A DNA stretch of 64,000 bases from Crocinitomix catalasitica ATCC 23190 (GTDB lineage: Bacteria; Bacteroidota; Bacteroidia; Flavobacteriales_D; Crocinitomicaceae): positions 1-64,000 of the forward strand of contig NZ_JHXV01000012.1 of the NCBI RefSeq assembly GCF_000621625.1, written 5' to 3'. The translations under genes and the position numbers were made by a program. Shown piece after piece: positions 35,769 through 46,800 of the stretch. The notes beneath the pieces are model-generated. The model worked only from the letters and a program-made list of their open reading frames with translations. It was not told the origin of the DNA and ran no database searches. How positions within the stretch are numbered: the first letter of the stretch is position 1; the number at the start of each line of letters is the position of its first letter.

Positions 35769-37127
35769 TTAACTAACGGCCTCTATAATCTTTCCTTCCT
35801 CAGCAACTTTAATGTTTTTACTGCCATAAAACTTATCAAAAATCACACTAGCGGTCAAATCTCCTGTTACGTTTACAGCTGTTCTAAACATACCCAGAAT
35901 TCTATCTATACCTATAATGATAATCAACCCATCCATAGGAATACCAGCACTTTGTAAAACAGAAGCTAAAATAATCACCCCTCCTCCTGGAATAGCAGGT
36001 GTACCAATCGATGCCGCTACCACGGTAGCCGTAATTAAAACCAAGTTAACTAACGTCAATTCGACACCATAAGCTTGCGCCATAAAAACAGTCGTAACAC
36101 ATTGAAAGAGTGCGGTGCCGTCCATATTAATTGTTGCCCCTACTGGAATAACAAAGTCGCTTATATTGGAAGAAACGCCTAATTTCTGATCAGCCGTTCG
36201 CATTGACACTGGCATAACTGCTGCAGAACTTGCTGTTGAGAAAGCCAATAGTTGTGGTTCCTTAATCAGACTCAAAAATTTAAAAGGATTCTGGCGTGTA
36301 AATGCAAATACCAATACTAAATAGAAAGTCATTAAAATGAACAAGCCAATAATCACGACTAACATATAATATCCTAGCCCTAAAAATATTTCAATGCCAA
36401 TGCGCGACAATAAAGCAGCGATTAATCCAAAAACAGCGTAGGGAACAAGTCGCATGGCCCAAGAAACAACAATCATACAGATCTTTTGTATTGACTCTAC
36501 CAAGCGAATGATTGGGCGTGAAGTTTCCTGTTGAAGTTGCGTAATTGCCACCCCTATAATAATTGTAAAGACAACTACACCCAACATTTCCCCTGTTAAA
36601 ATTGACTCCAAAGGATTATTGGGAATTAAATTAGAAATTGTTTCCGGTATATTTTTAATAATACTGGTTTGTTCGGCCGTTTCAATCGTTTGATCACCAC
36701 TACTCGGAAAACCACCTAATTTATATACATATTGACCTGGTTTCATAATTAAAGTGACCAGCAATCCAATAGAAATAGCAACAATGGTTGTAAAAACAAA
36801 ATACAATAAAAGCCTTAATCCAAATGTCTTTAGATTCTCGGAGGTATTGCTTACAATTCCTGATATAATGGATGCAAATATCAGAGGAATCATGATCATT
36901 TGAACGAGGCGCATAAAGATCTTTCCCGGTAAGTCGAGCCAACTAGCAAGAGATAAACTGAAACGTTCTGAAACAAATCCCGAAGAAGGATTAATTATTA
37001 ACCCTAGAATGGCTCCTAAAATCAACCCTATTATAACCTTTAGCCATAAGCGACCATTTACCAAACGATCTAAATGTACAGACAAAGTATTCAGTGATTT
37101 TATTTCTAACATATACTGGTTTTGCAA
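35769..37127 (-). CDS. Dicarboxylate/amino acid:cation symporter (DAACS)
   Basis: A 452-residue inner-membrane symporter with about 8 helices and two re-entrant hairpins. The serine-rich motif is FSTASSAAVMPVSM, the unwound helix has NMDGTALFQCVTTVFMA, and the second hairpin is GTPAIPGGGVIILASVL. A DRILGMFRTAVNVTGDL segment follows. This is the GltP/GltT/DctA type, driving glutamate, aspartate or C4-dicarboxylate uptake with Na+ or H+. A good promoter lies 40 bp upstream. Confidence 0.93.
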   Translation of the reverse strand: MQNQYMLEIKSLNTLSVHLDRLVNGRLWLKVIIGLILGAILGLIINPSSGFVSERFSLSLASWLDLPGKIFMRLVQMIMIPLIFASIISGIVSNTSENLKTFGLRLLLYFVFTTIVAISIGLLVTLIMKPGQYVYKLGGFPSSGDQTIETAEQTSIIKNIPETISNLIPNNPLESILTGEMLGVVVFTIIIGVAITQLQQETSRPIIRLVESIQKICMIVVSWAMRLVPYAVFGLIAALLSRIGIEIFLGLGYYMLVVIIGLFILMTFYLVLVFAFTRQNPFKFLSLIKEPQLLAFSTASSAAVMPVSMRTADQKLGVSSNISDFVIPVGATINMDGTALFQCVTTVFMAQAYGVELTLVNLVLITATVVAASIGTPAIPGGGVIILASVLQSAGIPMDGLIIIIGIDRILGMFRTAVNVTGDLTASVIFDKFYGSKNIKVAEEGKIIEAVS

Positions 37128-37166
37128 AAATTATTTTTACTTAACTAGTTTAATAATCAAGCTTTA

Positions 37167-37198
37167 CAAAGATACCAATTGTGCTAAATTATTACCAA
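37167..37198 (-). promoter_or_regulatory. Putative promoter of the DAACS symporter
   Basis: On the minus strand TTG (37196-37198), 21 bases, then TATCTTTG (37167-37174), an exact Bacteroidota -7 box. Confidence 0.55.
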
Positions 37199-37237
37199 AA
37201 TAGCAGATAGGATACAGTAATCAAGAAAAAGTCTAAA

Positions 37238-38158
37238 TTAGATAGCAATAGATTTAGCAATCATGGCAGCTGATGCTTGAAATGCCGCGAGCTCTTCTTC
37301 ATTTAATACAATCGAATTATCAATCTCAAACCCTCCTTTTTGAACGATGACTGGCAATCCAATATAAATATCTTTGTCGAGATTAAGTAAATTTTTATAA
37401 TACTCATTTGTTAACACGGATAACGTTAAGAGTTGTTTATTTTCTTCTAATAAATAATTGAATAAATCAGCTGCACAAGCGGCAACGCCATAAAACGTCG
37501 CAGGTTGCGTTTCTCGAATTGTATTCGCAGCATTTACGGTTTGCTGTAGTACCAATTCAAGGTCTTTTGTTGTGAAATTGCCAACTTCCAAAATAGGTTG
37601 CCCTCTCAATAATGTATTCGAAAAGACAGGAACTTGTGTCGCGCCATGTTCTCCTAATACGATTGCCCTAAAGTCGCTTGGTTTATCGTTTGAAATTAAA
37701 GAAAGGTAATGTGCCAAGCGCCTACTATCCAACATTGTTCCCGTTCCAATCACCCGATTAGCTGGCAAATCGCTATAATGTTGAATAGCCAGAGACACAA
37801 TATCAACAGGATTTGTGATGACAATAATGTACGGCTTTTTAACGAATGTAATTGATTGAAAAATTTCTTTGCTTAGTGCCACATTATCCTTCATTATTGA
37901 GAGGCGTGAACTACCATGTGCATTCACTGATCCCGCTGTATAAAAAATAAAGTCAGCCGTTTTAAAAAGTTCATCATCATTGATAATTAACTCTTTATTC
38001 GCATATTCAGAAACACTATGTGCAAGATCGAGAAAAGCACCTTTACAGCCCTCTTTGGGATCCATTACATTTAATCGAATGTCATGTTTATTGCGCAATA
38101 AAAGCAAGGCGAGTGTGGATCCCACATTCCCAAATCCTATGACGGTAATATCTATCAT
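37238..38158 (-). CDS. Malate/lactate dehydrogenase-like enzyme
   Basis: A 306-residue NAD-dependent 2-hydroxyacid dehydrogenase. The Rossmann start is VIGFGNVGSTLALLLL. The mobile loop reads TAGSVNAHGSSRLS. The substrate-binding arginine sits in TGTMLDSRR, and the catalytic His171 in VLGEHGATQVPVFS. Position 79, where lactate enzymes carry Gln and malate enzymes Arg, is Asn, so the natural substrate is uncertain. The gene ends 79 bp past the symporter's start region and follows the 38162-38650 gene by 3 bp, so those two are cotranscribed. Confidence 0.88.
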   Translation of the reverse strand: MIDITVIGFGNVGSTLALLLLRNKHDIRLNVMDPKEGCKGAFLDLAHSVSEYANKELIINDDELFKTADFIFYTAGSVNAHGSSRLSIMKDNVALSKEIFQSITFVKKPYIIVITNPVDIVSLAIQHYSDLPANRVIGTGTMLDSRRLAHYLSLISNDKPSDFRAIVLGEHGATQVPVFSNTLLRGQPILEVGNFTTKDLELVLQQTVNAANTIRETQPATFYGVAACAADLFNYLLEENKQLLTLSVLTNEYYKNLLNLDKDIYIGLPVIVQKGGFEIDNSIVLNEEELAAFQASAAMIAKSIAI

Positions 38159-38161
38159 TAC

Positions 38162-38650
38162 TTATAAAGTTAAGATATTATCATCTTTATTCATGTCAAT
38201 TCGTTTTTTAATCTCATACCTTAATCCAGTAAACCCATCTTTATGAAGTCGACTAGACAATACTTCTGTGTCGCCGTTTCTAAAAGCGATCATTAAATCC
38301 TCCTTCATATTAATATCAAATGAAAAAAGTGTCTTTTTTTGATTTAGACGTTCTATAGTCCTAGTAATTCTCTCAATTTCTACTAAATCATATGCGCGTC
38401 TACTTCTCAAGAATGGAATGAATGATTTTTGTGAAATAATTAATTTATGGTCATTGATTTCTAATTCATCAATTTGCCCAGCAATTAACAGTAATATCGA
38501 TACTGAATAAAGAACAAGTAATTGAGTCATCGTAAAAATATCCTCAAGAACATTACCCATAGTTATTAGGAAAATAAACATCGCGATAAAAGCAGCGCGC
38601 CTTATCCAACTCTCAGTTTTTTTGAAATTATTTGTTTTATACGGTTCCAT
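38162..38650 (-). CDS. Hypothetical two-helix membrane protein
   Basis: A 162-residue protein with two membrane helices (about residues 17-35, FIAMFIFLITMGN, and 42-60, LVLYSVSILLLIAG). A soluble PH-like part follows, with LIISQKSFIPFLRSRRAYDL and FDINMKEDLMIAFRNGD. I name no family. Its stop lies 3 bp before the ATG of the dehydrogenase gene, suggesting a shared transcript. Function unknown. Confidence 0.7.
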   Translation of the reverse strand: MEPYKTNNFKKTESWIRRAAFIAMFIFLITMGNVLEDIFTMTQLLVLYSVSILLLIAGQIDELEINDHKLIISQKSFIPFLRSRRAYDLVEIERITRTIERLNQKKTLFSFDINMKEDLMIAFRNGDTEVLSSRLHKDGFTGLRYEIKKRIDMNKDDNILTL

Positions 38651-38669
38651 TGATTAATTCTGCTATAAT

Positions 38670-39932
38670 TTACTCACAAACCGTATAAATTATTGACGCT
38701 TCAGCAATCGAATAGCGCTTAGTTTGTTTTGATACATTATCAAGTAATTCGTATTTATTCACTACTAAATAATTTGTGTATTCCTCACTTTCTGAAAATT
38801 CTATCCCCTCACCATTGATGTAAATAAATGAATTCAACTTTTCATCAAATTCGTACAGTTCAGAATTAACCTGATTCTTATCAAAACTTCTATACATTGC
38901 ATTATAATACAATTCAGGAAGTACTACCTGTCGCTTTGTGTATTCATTGATAAAAAGAGCATCCTCACTATTCACTTCGGGTAAAGGGTATCGTTTTGTT
39001 ACTTTATTCAAACCAAAAATCAATTGATCTCCTTGGATATTCACCCTTTCAGTTCTTAAAACTTCCATATCAGTATACTCTAACACAACAAAATCATTGA
39101 ATTTATTTACATTTTTAAAAGAATAAATATCAATCGGCTCATTTTCGTCATATTCGTAACGCTTTTGATAGGCCAAGGCAATTTCATCGTATTTACCGGC
39201 TATTGATCCAAGGTAGGGAAAATCAAAACAATTCGCTTCTTCATTAAAAATTGGAATCAAATTCGGTTGTGAATCCTTTACAAGACCATAATGAATTAAT
39301 GTTCGATAACTAAAATCATCACCTAAAAAGGATGTTATTGTTGAATCTCCAATGGCAGGATTAAAGCGGCCATAAACATGAAAAGGATATTCCATTTTTT
39401 TAGGAATAAAATGCAAATATTTTTCCTTTAAAATTTTCCATGAGCCAACTTGTAATTCACCAAAAGCAACAATCATATATTTATAATCAGGTAATACGTA
39501 TAATCGTGCTCCACCTTCAGGTGAATGATTCCCGAATGATAAAGAATATTGTCCAATAATCTCTTCCTCCACCGATTTGCACTTCGGTTCAGCATTGTAA
39601 ATCGAATCTGGAATACCTATGCTATAACTATTCCTTAATGAATATAATTTTGATGCAAATGCAGGACAATTATCGCTTAAAGCAGCTTGTAATTGTTTCT
39701 TAAATTCATCAACACTTCCTTTCTTTTCAATTTGTGCAGCTTCTTTCTTTGTCAAGGCCGTACAATCTTCGAATTTAATCTCAAAATCTGCTTTATTATC
39801 GATATAATCGATTTGCGTAAAGCAGTCACAACCTTCAATTGTCTTCACCTTCAATAGTTCGGCTGTTGATTGTGCGTATATAACCGATTGAAATAGAAGT
39901 AGACCAAGTATTGTTAAAAATGTAATTCTCAT
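38670..39932 (-). CDS. Secreted hypothetical protein
   Basis: The ATG at 39932 (MRITFLTILGLLLFQSVIYA, a signal peptide cut near YAQ) is preferred; the frame opens 13 codons earlier without signal character. The 420-residue mature protein is beta-rich, with a Cys pair (EGCDCFTQ) and no recognised domain. Phrases like GQYSLSFGNHSPEGGARLYV recall lipocalin-like strands. It precedes the membrane protein and dehydrogenase genes on the same strand with a 19-bp gap. Function unknown. Confidence 0.7.
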   Translation of the reverse strand: MRITFLTILGLLLFQSVIYAQSTAELLKVKTIEGCDCFTQIDYIDNKADFEIKFEDCTALTKKEAAQIEKKGSVDEFKKQLQAALSDNCPAFASKLYSLRNSYSIGIPDSIYNAEPKCKSVEEEIIGQYSLSFGNHSPEGGARLYVLPDYKYMIVAFGELQVGSWKILKEKYLHFIPKKMEYPFHVYGRFNPAIGDSTITSFLGDDFSYRTLIHYGLVKDSQPNLIPIFNEEANCFDFPYLGSIAGKYDEIALAYQKRYEYDENEPIDIYSFKNVNKFNDFVVLEYTDMEVLRTERVNIQGDQLIFGLNKVTKRYPLPEVNSEDALFINEYTKRQVVLPELYYNAMYRSFDKNQVNSELYEFDEKLNSFIYINGEGIEFSESEEYTNYLVVNKYELLDNVSKQTKRYSIAEASIIYTVCE

Positions 39933-40102
39933 TTTGGGTTTAAGCTTGTTTTTATTGACTACAATTAACAACGCAAGATGTTCAATTCAACAAGTTGTTT
40001 TTCTGTGTTTATTGCTAAAGCACTCAAAGATAAACTTTCCAGATTATTATGTTTGTTATATCCAGGTATTAATAGCATGCAAAGATCAAATCCGCAAAAC
40101 AA

Positions 40103-41320
40103 TCATTCATGTCTCAACGCTTGAATTGGATTTAATTTCGCTGCTTTTCTAGCGGGAAAAAATCCAAAGATAACGCCGACTAAAAAGGAGAATCCAAAAG
40201 CCATTATTACCGATGTCATCGTAACTTCAGCTGTCATATCCATCACATTACCGCCTACCGATGCCAAAGTATACCCCAATAAGATTCCGATTATCCCACC
40301 TATCAAACTGATGACAATCGACTCAATTAAAAATTGCAATAAAATCACGTTTGAGGGTGCTCCGACAGCTAATCTTAAACCCATTTCACGTGTACGTTCC
40401 GTCACTGACACCAACATTATATTCATAATTCCAATTCCACCTACTAACAACGAAATACCCGCGATTGCTGCCAAAAGCAAGGTCAGCATTCCCAGTACTG
40501 TGCCCATCACATCCAACATTTCTTTCTGTGTTGCAATTCTAAATTGAGGTTCTCCCCCACTCGTCTTCTTAAGAACTTTGGTCATCACTTCATCAATTTC
40601 TACCACAGCTTTATCAACATCGTTTTCATCGAAGGTTGCAGCATGAATCATATGCATATAAGATAAACCCAATAAACGTTTTTGAACTGTTCGGAATGGC
40701 GCAATGATAATATTATCACCATCCATCCCCATCGTTTCTCCCTTTTCATCTAAAACACCAATAATTCTGAAAGGAATTTTATCTATTCTTATAATTTTGC
40801 CAACAGCTTCTTTTTCATTTTCAAATAAATCTTCTGCCACTGTTTTGCCTATCACACATACTTTTTGTAATGATTTTCCAGTCCTATCATCAAATAATTG
40901 CCCTAATTTAATATCGTAATTATTCATATAGAAATAATCGCGATATCCTCCAGTAACAGTAGGACGACAATTTTTTGAACTGAAAACTGCTTGACTTTTA
41001 GTCTGAACAATTGGAGAAATATAAGCAACTGTTGGGCAGTAATTTAGAATTGACTGAATATCTGACTCTTTCAAAATCTCTGCATTCGCGACATCAGAAC
41101 TTACCCCTCTTTGTTGGTCGGCACCGGGTCGAACCATAATCAAGTTTGTGCCGAGTTTTCCGAGCTCACCTTTTATACTTTCACTTGCACCATTCCCCAG
41201 AGCAAGCATACCAATGACTGACGCGACCCCAATTATAATTCCCAACATGGTTAAAAGAGAACGAGAACGATTCCTGTTAATAGAACGTAAAGCGGACGAT
41301 ATAAGATCAGTTAATTTCAT
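40103..41320 (-). CDS. ABC transporter permease, MacB/FtsX type
   Basis: A 405-residue permease. A helix at about 20-42 (SLLTMLGIIIGVASVIGMLA) is followed by a periplasmic MacB-core domain to about 265. Three C-terminal helices end it, with GGIGIMNIMLVSVTERTREM and NPIQALRHE. In Escherichia coli this domain is fused to its ATPase; here the ATPase is a separate gene overlapping by 4 bp. Together with the adaptor gene at 42059-43243, it forms a MacAB-like tripartite efflux or lipoprotein-export system whose outer-membrane partner is not seen nearby. Confidence 0.92.
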   Translation of the reverse strand: MKLTDLISSALRSINRNRSRSLLTMLGIIIGVASVIGMLALGNGASESIKGELGKLGTNLIMVRPGADQQRGVSSDVANAEILKESDIQSILNYCPTVAYISPIVQTKSQAVFSSKNCRPTVTGGYRDYFYMNNYDIKLGQLFDDRTGKSLQKVCVIGKTVAEDLFENEKEAVGKIIRIDKIPFRIIGVLDEKGETMGMDGDNIIIAPFRTVQKRLLGLSYMHMIHAATFDENDVDKAVVEIDEVMTKVLKKTSGGEPQFRIATQKEMLDVMGTVLGMLTLLLAAIAGISLLVGGIGIMNIMLVSVTERTREMGLRLAVGAPSNVILLQFLIESIVISLIGGIIGILLGYTLASVGGNVMDMTAEVTMTSVIMAFGFSFLVGVIFGFFPARKAAKLNPIQALRHE

Positions 41321-42054
41321 TTTCCTTCAGCAGCCAAAAATAATTCGTGTGCATTTTTTGGATTTAATATTTTTATATCCTCTATTATTTTACCATCGTG
41401 TAAGATGATTTTGCGTTTACTCATTTCAACGATATCCGGTTCGTGTGTTACCATAACAATTAGAATTCCTTTATCATTTAAATTTTGAAAAAGTTCCATC
41501 ACTTGATAGCTGGTTTTCGAATCTAAATTACCGGTTGGTTCATCTGCGAAAATCACTTCAGGTTCGTTTACCAAAGCTCTAGCAATTGCAACCCTTTGTT
41601 GCTGTCCTCCTGACAATTCATTTGTTTTATGATAGATCCGTTCAGCTAAACCTACGCTAATCAAAGCAGCTTCCGCTTTTTTACGTCGATCGGTTTTACT
41701 AATTTCAGAATTGTATAATAAAGGCAATTCAACGTTTTCAAGCGCTGTTGTTTTAGGTAGAAGATTATACGACTGAAAAACAAAACCAAACGTTCTATTT
41801 CGAATTAAAGAGATCGCTGATTTTGAAATGCCATTGACCTCTTTTCCATCCAATAAATATTTGCCTGAAGTAGGTTGATCTAAACATCCTAAAATATTTA
41901 ATAAAGTCGACTTCCCACTACCACTTGCCCCCATCAACGAAACAAATTCTCCTGCATTAATTTTTAAGGATACATCATTTAAAGCACGTACTTCATTTTC
42001 TCCTGGATTAAAGACCTTAGAAACATTTTGAATATCGATAATACATTTAGCCAT
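41317..42054 (-). CDS. ABC transporter ATPase, MacB/LolD type
   Basis: A 245-residue ATPase. Walker A is [15 protein letters not shown], the signature [15 protein letters not shown] and Walker [14 protein letters not shown]; the H-loop is VTHEPDIV. It powers the permease encoded directly after it (4-bp overlap). It starts 4 bp after the adaptor gene ends, so all three are cotranscribed. Confidence 0.94.
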   Translation of the reverse strand: MAKCIIDIQNVSKVFNPGENEVRALNDVSLKINAGEFVSLMGASGSGKSTLLNILGCLDQPTSGKYLLDGKEVNGISKSAISLIRNRTFGFVFQSYNLLPKTTALENVELPLLYNSEISKTDRRKKAEAALISVGLAERIYHKTNELSGGQQQRVAIARALVNEPEVIFADEPTGNLDSKTSYQVMELFQNLNDKGILIVMVTHEPDIVEMSKRKIILHDGKIIEDIKILNPKNAHELFLAAEGK

Positions 42055-42058
42055 TTAT

Positions 42059-43243
42059 CTACTCCTCTTCTTCGTTTCTACCACTAAAAAAACTACCCGT
42101 TTTCTTTTCTCCAATCGTGATATTAATATTCGTCACCACTGTATCTCCAGGATTTATTTCTCCAGAAATGGCGGATTGAATCCCATTCGTAAAATTAACT
42201 TTCACTTCCCTTTCAATAATCGATTGGTTGTTAATGACCCAAATAGTGCTTTTTTCTGGTTGATTTAATCCGACCACTTTATATTTTTTCCGTGCCAAAT
42301 CTTTCATTTCAACTTCGTTCGGATAGAACGATAAGGCAGAATTGGGCACCGCTATCGAATTCGGCTTCTCTTCCGTTCGAATAATTAATATTGCTGTCAT
42401 CCCAGGCATTAATTTCAATTCTGGATTCTGAATAAAAACAATAACATTATACGTTACAACATTTTGGACAACAGTTGGCTCTAATTGAATTTGCTCTACT
42501 ACTCCTTCAAAAACATCAGTAGGAAAAGCATCTACAGTGAAAATCACTTTTTGACCTGCTTTTACCATACCTATATCTGCCTCATCAACACTTGCCTCAA
42601 TTTTCATATGCTTTAAATCATTCGCAATACTAAATAAAACAGGTGTTGTAAAGGAAGCAGCAATAGTTTGTCCGACATCTATGTTTTTAGAAATGACAAT
42701 ACCGTCTATCGGAGAGACAATATTTGTATAACCTAAATTAACAGCATTTTTATCTCGTTGAAGCTTTGCAATCGCATACGTTGCCTCCGCATTATCGAAG
42801 TCATATTGTGCTTTTTCTAACTCAATTTCGGCGATATACCCGTCTTTAAAAAGTCCAGTGCTTCTATCCAAATCTCTTTTCGCTTGCTTTAGCGTTACTT
42901 CAGCTTTAATCAGATTGGATTTGCTTTCCAATAGTGATGAATTGAGAATTCGCTTATCCATTCGCGCCAAGGTTTGACCTTCTTTCACTAGATCATTAAA
43001 ATCAACCATGACTTCAGAAATAATACCTGAAACTTGCGTTCCCACCTCGACCAATTCTATTGGATTGATTGTACCCGTTGCCGAAACCTCAGCAAATAAA
43101 GTCTCTTCGAGTACAACTTCTTTTTGGATCGTTATAAACACAGGTTCCTTTTGGATGAATTGTTTATAAATGAATAATCCCAAAAGGATGATTACAATAC
43201 TCCAAATTATTATATTCTTAATTCGTTTATAACGACTATTCAT
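42059..43243 (-). CDS. Efflux periplasmic adaptor (MacA/HlyD family)
   Basis: A 394-residue membrane-fusion protein. One N-terminal helix (about 10-27, IIIWSIVIILLGLFIY) anchors it. A lipoyl half-motif follows (VSATGTINPIELVEVGTQVS), then a coiled-coil hairpin (about 110-170) and TNIVSPIDGIVISKNIDVGQ. Beta-barrel and membrane-proximal domains complete it. It is the first gene of a three-gene MacA-MacB-type operon. A TATCTTTG box (43327-43334) lies about 84 bp upstream, but no clear -33 element matches it. Substrates may be peptides, macrolides or lipoproteins; none can be read from the sequence. Confidence 0.92.
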   Translation of the reverse strand: MNSRYKRIKNIIIWSIVIILLGLFIYKQFIQKEPVFITIQKEVVLEETLFAEVSATGTINPIELVEVGTQVSGIISEVMVDFNDLVKEGQTLARMDKRILNSSLLESKSNLIKAEVTLKQAKRDLDRSTGLFKDGYIAEIELEKAQYDFDNAEATYAIAKLQRDKNAVNLGYTNIVSPIDGIVISKNIDVGQTIAASFTTPVLFSIANDLKHMKIEASVDEADIGMVKAGQKVIFTVDAFPTDVFEGVVEQIQLEPTVVQNVVTYNVIVFIQNPELKLMPGMTAILIIRTEEKPNSIAVPNSALSFYPNEVEMKDLARKKYKVVGLNQPEKSTIWVINNQSIIEREVKVNFTNGIQSAISGEINPGDTVVTNINITIGEKKTGSFFSGRNEEEE

Positions 43244-43835
43244 TTTTACAATTTAATCAAATTTAAGGTCAATATCCTTTATTGTAATGCTTATTCAATC
43301 TTTTAATGATGAATCCAACCTAACAACAAAGATAATTCGAACATTTACGGAATTAGATGATTTACGTCATTTAATTTGGTGATGTATTTCATAATATCTC
43401 CTTCAAATAGCGTTTAAAATTCCTTCTTTAATTAATTTCGAATTCGTTTAATATACGTCATTTGTTTATAGCATTTAAATTCTAACATTTAGCAAATCAT
43501 ATGTTTAAAATTTCAGACAGAAAATCATCAAAAGTTTACAAAAAAAATAACGGCTCAAAATTCTTTAATTTCTCCATTATCAAAAATTAAACATTATAAT
43601 TGATTGATTATAAAAATATTAAAACTAAAAAAAATCTATCTAAAATCTTAACTGTTCAAATAATCTACCTCTTAGATAGAATATATCATTTAAAAAGAAT
43701 CCATTTTCGATTATTTTTAATTAAAACACTACAGAAAGGGCAAAAAAATATTCTTAAAAATATGATTAATCTTCCCTTAAGATTTAATAACTTTAGTTCA
43801 TCCATTAATTTTTACCCAATTAAAACCATTTTAAA
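43244..43835. other. AT-rich intergenic region before pyruvate carboxylase
   Basis: This 592-bp divergent gap is very AT-rich and presumably holds the promoters of the efflux operon (TATCTTTG at 43327-43334, minus strand) and of pyc (a weak TAACTTTA at 43788-43795). I see no gene; a plus-strand frame at 43600-43839 is low in complexity and overlaps the pyc start. Confidence 0.5.
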
Positions 43836-46800
43836 TTGAAAATTAAAAAAATCCTAGTAGCCAACAGAGGTGAAATTGCAATCAGAATTTTTAGAGCTTG
43901 TACAGAGATTAGTATCAACACTGTTGGTATTTATACTTATGAAGATAGGTATTCTTTACACCGGTACAAGGCGGACGAATCTTATCAAATTGGAGAAGAC
44001 AATGAGCCACTAAAACCTTATTTAAATATTGATGCCATTATTAAAGTGGCTTTACAATGCGGAGCAGATGCTATTCACCCGGGTTATGGTTTTCTATCTG
44101 AGAATGCTGCCTTTGCTCAAGCTTGTGAGGATAGCGGGATAATTTTTATTGGACCTAAAGTCTCTGTTTTAAAATCACTTGGTGATAAAATAACGGCCAA
44201 AAAAGTTGCGCTAGATAATGACATTCCAATTATTCGAAGTAATGAAAAATCATTAACTAGTGTTGAAATTGCGTTATCAGAAGCTGAAAAAATCGGTTAT
44301 CCAATTATGCTTAAAGCTGCTTCTGGCGGAGGAGGCCGTGGCATGCGTGTAATCAGAAAAGCGGATGAATTGAAAGGAGCTTTTAATGAAAGTAAGCGTG
44401 AAGCTTTAAATGCATTTGGAGACGATACTGTATTCTTAGAGAAGTTTGTCGAAAATCCTAAACATATAGAAATTCAAATTGTTGCAGATAATTTTGGCAA
44501 TACCGTGCATTTATTCGAGCGGGACTGTTCGGTTCAAAGACGCTATCAAAAAGTTATTGAATTTGCGCCCTCTTACGGCTTGACTAATGAAACAAAAGAT
44601 GCATTATATAATTATGCGATTAAAATATGTAAAGCTGTAAACTATAATAATATTGGAACCGTCGAATTCTTGGTGGATGATGACGATTCTATTTATTTCA
44701 TTGAAGTTAACCCTCGAGTTCAGGTCGAACATACAGTGACTGAGGTAGTAACCAATATTGATTTAATTAAAACGCAGATATTTATTGCTGGTGATTATAA
44801 ATTATCAGATGAGCAAATAAAAATAGAGAATCAAGAAGCGATAAAAATTAATGGTTTCGCATTGCAATGTCGTATTACGACAGAGGATCCCCAAAATGAT
44901 TTCAAACCGGATTACGGCACAGTTTCGGCATACAGAAGTGCTTCCGGTTTTGGTATACGTTTAGATGCGGGAAGTTTGTATCAAGGTGCTAAAATATCTC
45001 CATTTTTCGATTCGATGTTAGTAAAAGTAACAGCGAATAGTAGAACATTGAATGGCGCGAGTAGAAAAATGCGTCGTGCTTTAGCTGAGTTTAGAATTAG
45101 AGGTGTAAAAACGAATATGCCATTCTTAGACAATATTCTAAAACACGAAACTTTTAGAGAAGGTAAAGTTACGGTTAACTTTATTAAAGCCAATCCTGAT
45201 TTATTTGTTTTTAAAGCGCCGAGGAATAGAGCGACAAAATTGATTACCTATTTAGGGGATATTACAATCAACGGGAACCCAGATGTTAAAAAAATTGATC
45301 ATTCTAAAACCTTTATAAAACCAAAAGTTCCAAAATTTGATGCGAATGCTGCTTACCCTGAAGGAACGAAAGATTTGCTCACAAAATTAGGACCTGAAAA
45401 ATTTACGCAATGGTTATTGAATGAGAAAAAAGTCCATTTTACGGACACTACCATGCGTGATGCACACCAAAGTTTATTAGCGACGCGTATGCGTACCTAT
45501 GATATGCTAAAAGTAGCTGAAGGATATGCTAAAAACCATTCCGACATATTTAGTATGGAAGTTTGGGGCGGCGCTACTTTTGATGTTTGTTTGCGATTCT
45601 TACAAGAGAATCCATGGGAGAGGTTACGTTTATTGCGTAAAGCGATGCCAAATGTGCTTTTACAAATGTTGATCCGAGGATCAAACGGTGTAGGCTATAA
45701 AGCTTATCCAGATAACCTGATTGGTGAATTTGTAGAACAGTCTTGGGAGAATGGTGTGGATGTTTTCAGAATTTTCGATTCATTGAACTGGATGAAATCT
45801 ATTGGACCATGTATTGAACATGTTAGAACGCGAACAGGAGGTTTAGCTGAAGGATCGATTTGTTATACCAATGATATTTTGAATCCCGAGAACAAAAAAT
45901 ACAACCTAAAATATTATGTCGATCTAGCAAAGGAAATTGAAAATGCTGGTGCACATATTCTAGGTGTAAAAGATATGGCTGGATTATTAAAACCTTATGC
46001 AGCTTACGAATTGATTTCTGCTTTAAAATCAGAACTTAAAATTCCAATTCATTTACATACGCACGATACATCCTCTATTCAATCAGCGACTTATTTAAAA
46101 GCTATTGAAGCTGGTGTAGATGTTGTAGATGTTGCACTAGGTGGTTTATCTGGTTTAACTTCTCAGCCGAACTTTAATTCGATTGTAGAAATGATGAAAT
46201 TTCAAGACCGCGCAAGTGATATTAATATTGATTCTTTGAATGAATATTCTAATTATTGGGAAAATGTTAGAGACTATTATTATCCTTTCGAATCGGGCTT
46301 AAAAGCAGGTTCTGGTGAAGTTTTTAAACATGAAATTCCAGGTGGGCAATATTCGAATTTAAGACCACAAGCTCGTGGACTAGGATTAGAGGAAAGGTTC
46401 CACGAAATCACAAAAATGTATGGCGACGTTAATATGCTTTTCGGAGATATAGTTAAAGTTACGCCGAGCTCTAAAGTGGTTGGAGATATGGCACAATACC
46501 TTGTTAGTAATAACCTAACGATTCAGGATGTACTAGAACGAGGAGAAACAATGTCCTTCCCTCAATCTGTCGTTGACTTATTTAAAGGTGATTTAGGACA
46601 ACCAGTAGGTGGATTTCCAAAGGATCTTCAGAAAATAATTCTGAAGGATGTAAAACCATTCACCGACAGACCAAATGCGCATATTCCCCCATTGGATATA
46701 GATAAAGAATTCAAAGCTTTCAAAAAAACATTTGAGAATAGTTTAAGTAGAAATATAGATTATACAGACTTCCTTTCTTATCAACTTTATCCAAAAGTTT

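Noticed and set aside
43600-43839. Plus-strand frame before pyc
   Set aside because: Low-complexity AT-rich sequence that ends at the pyc start; no conserved features.
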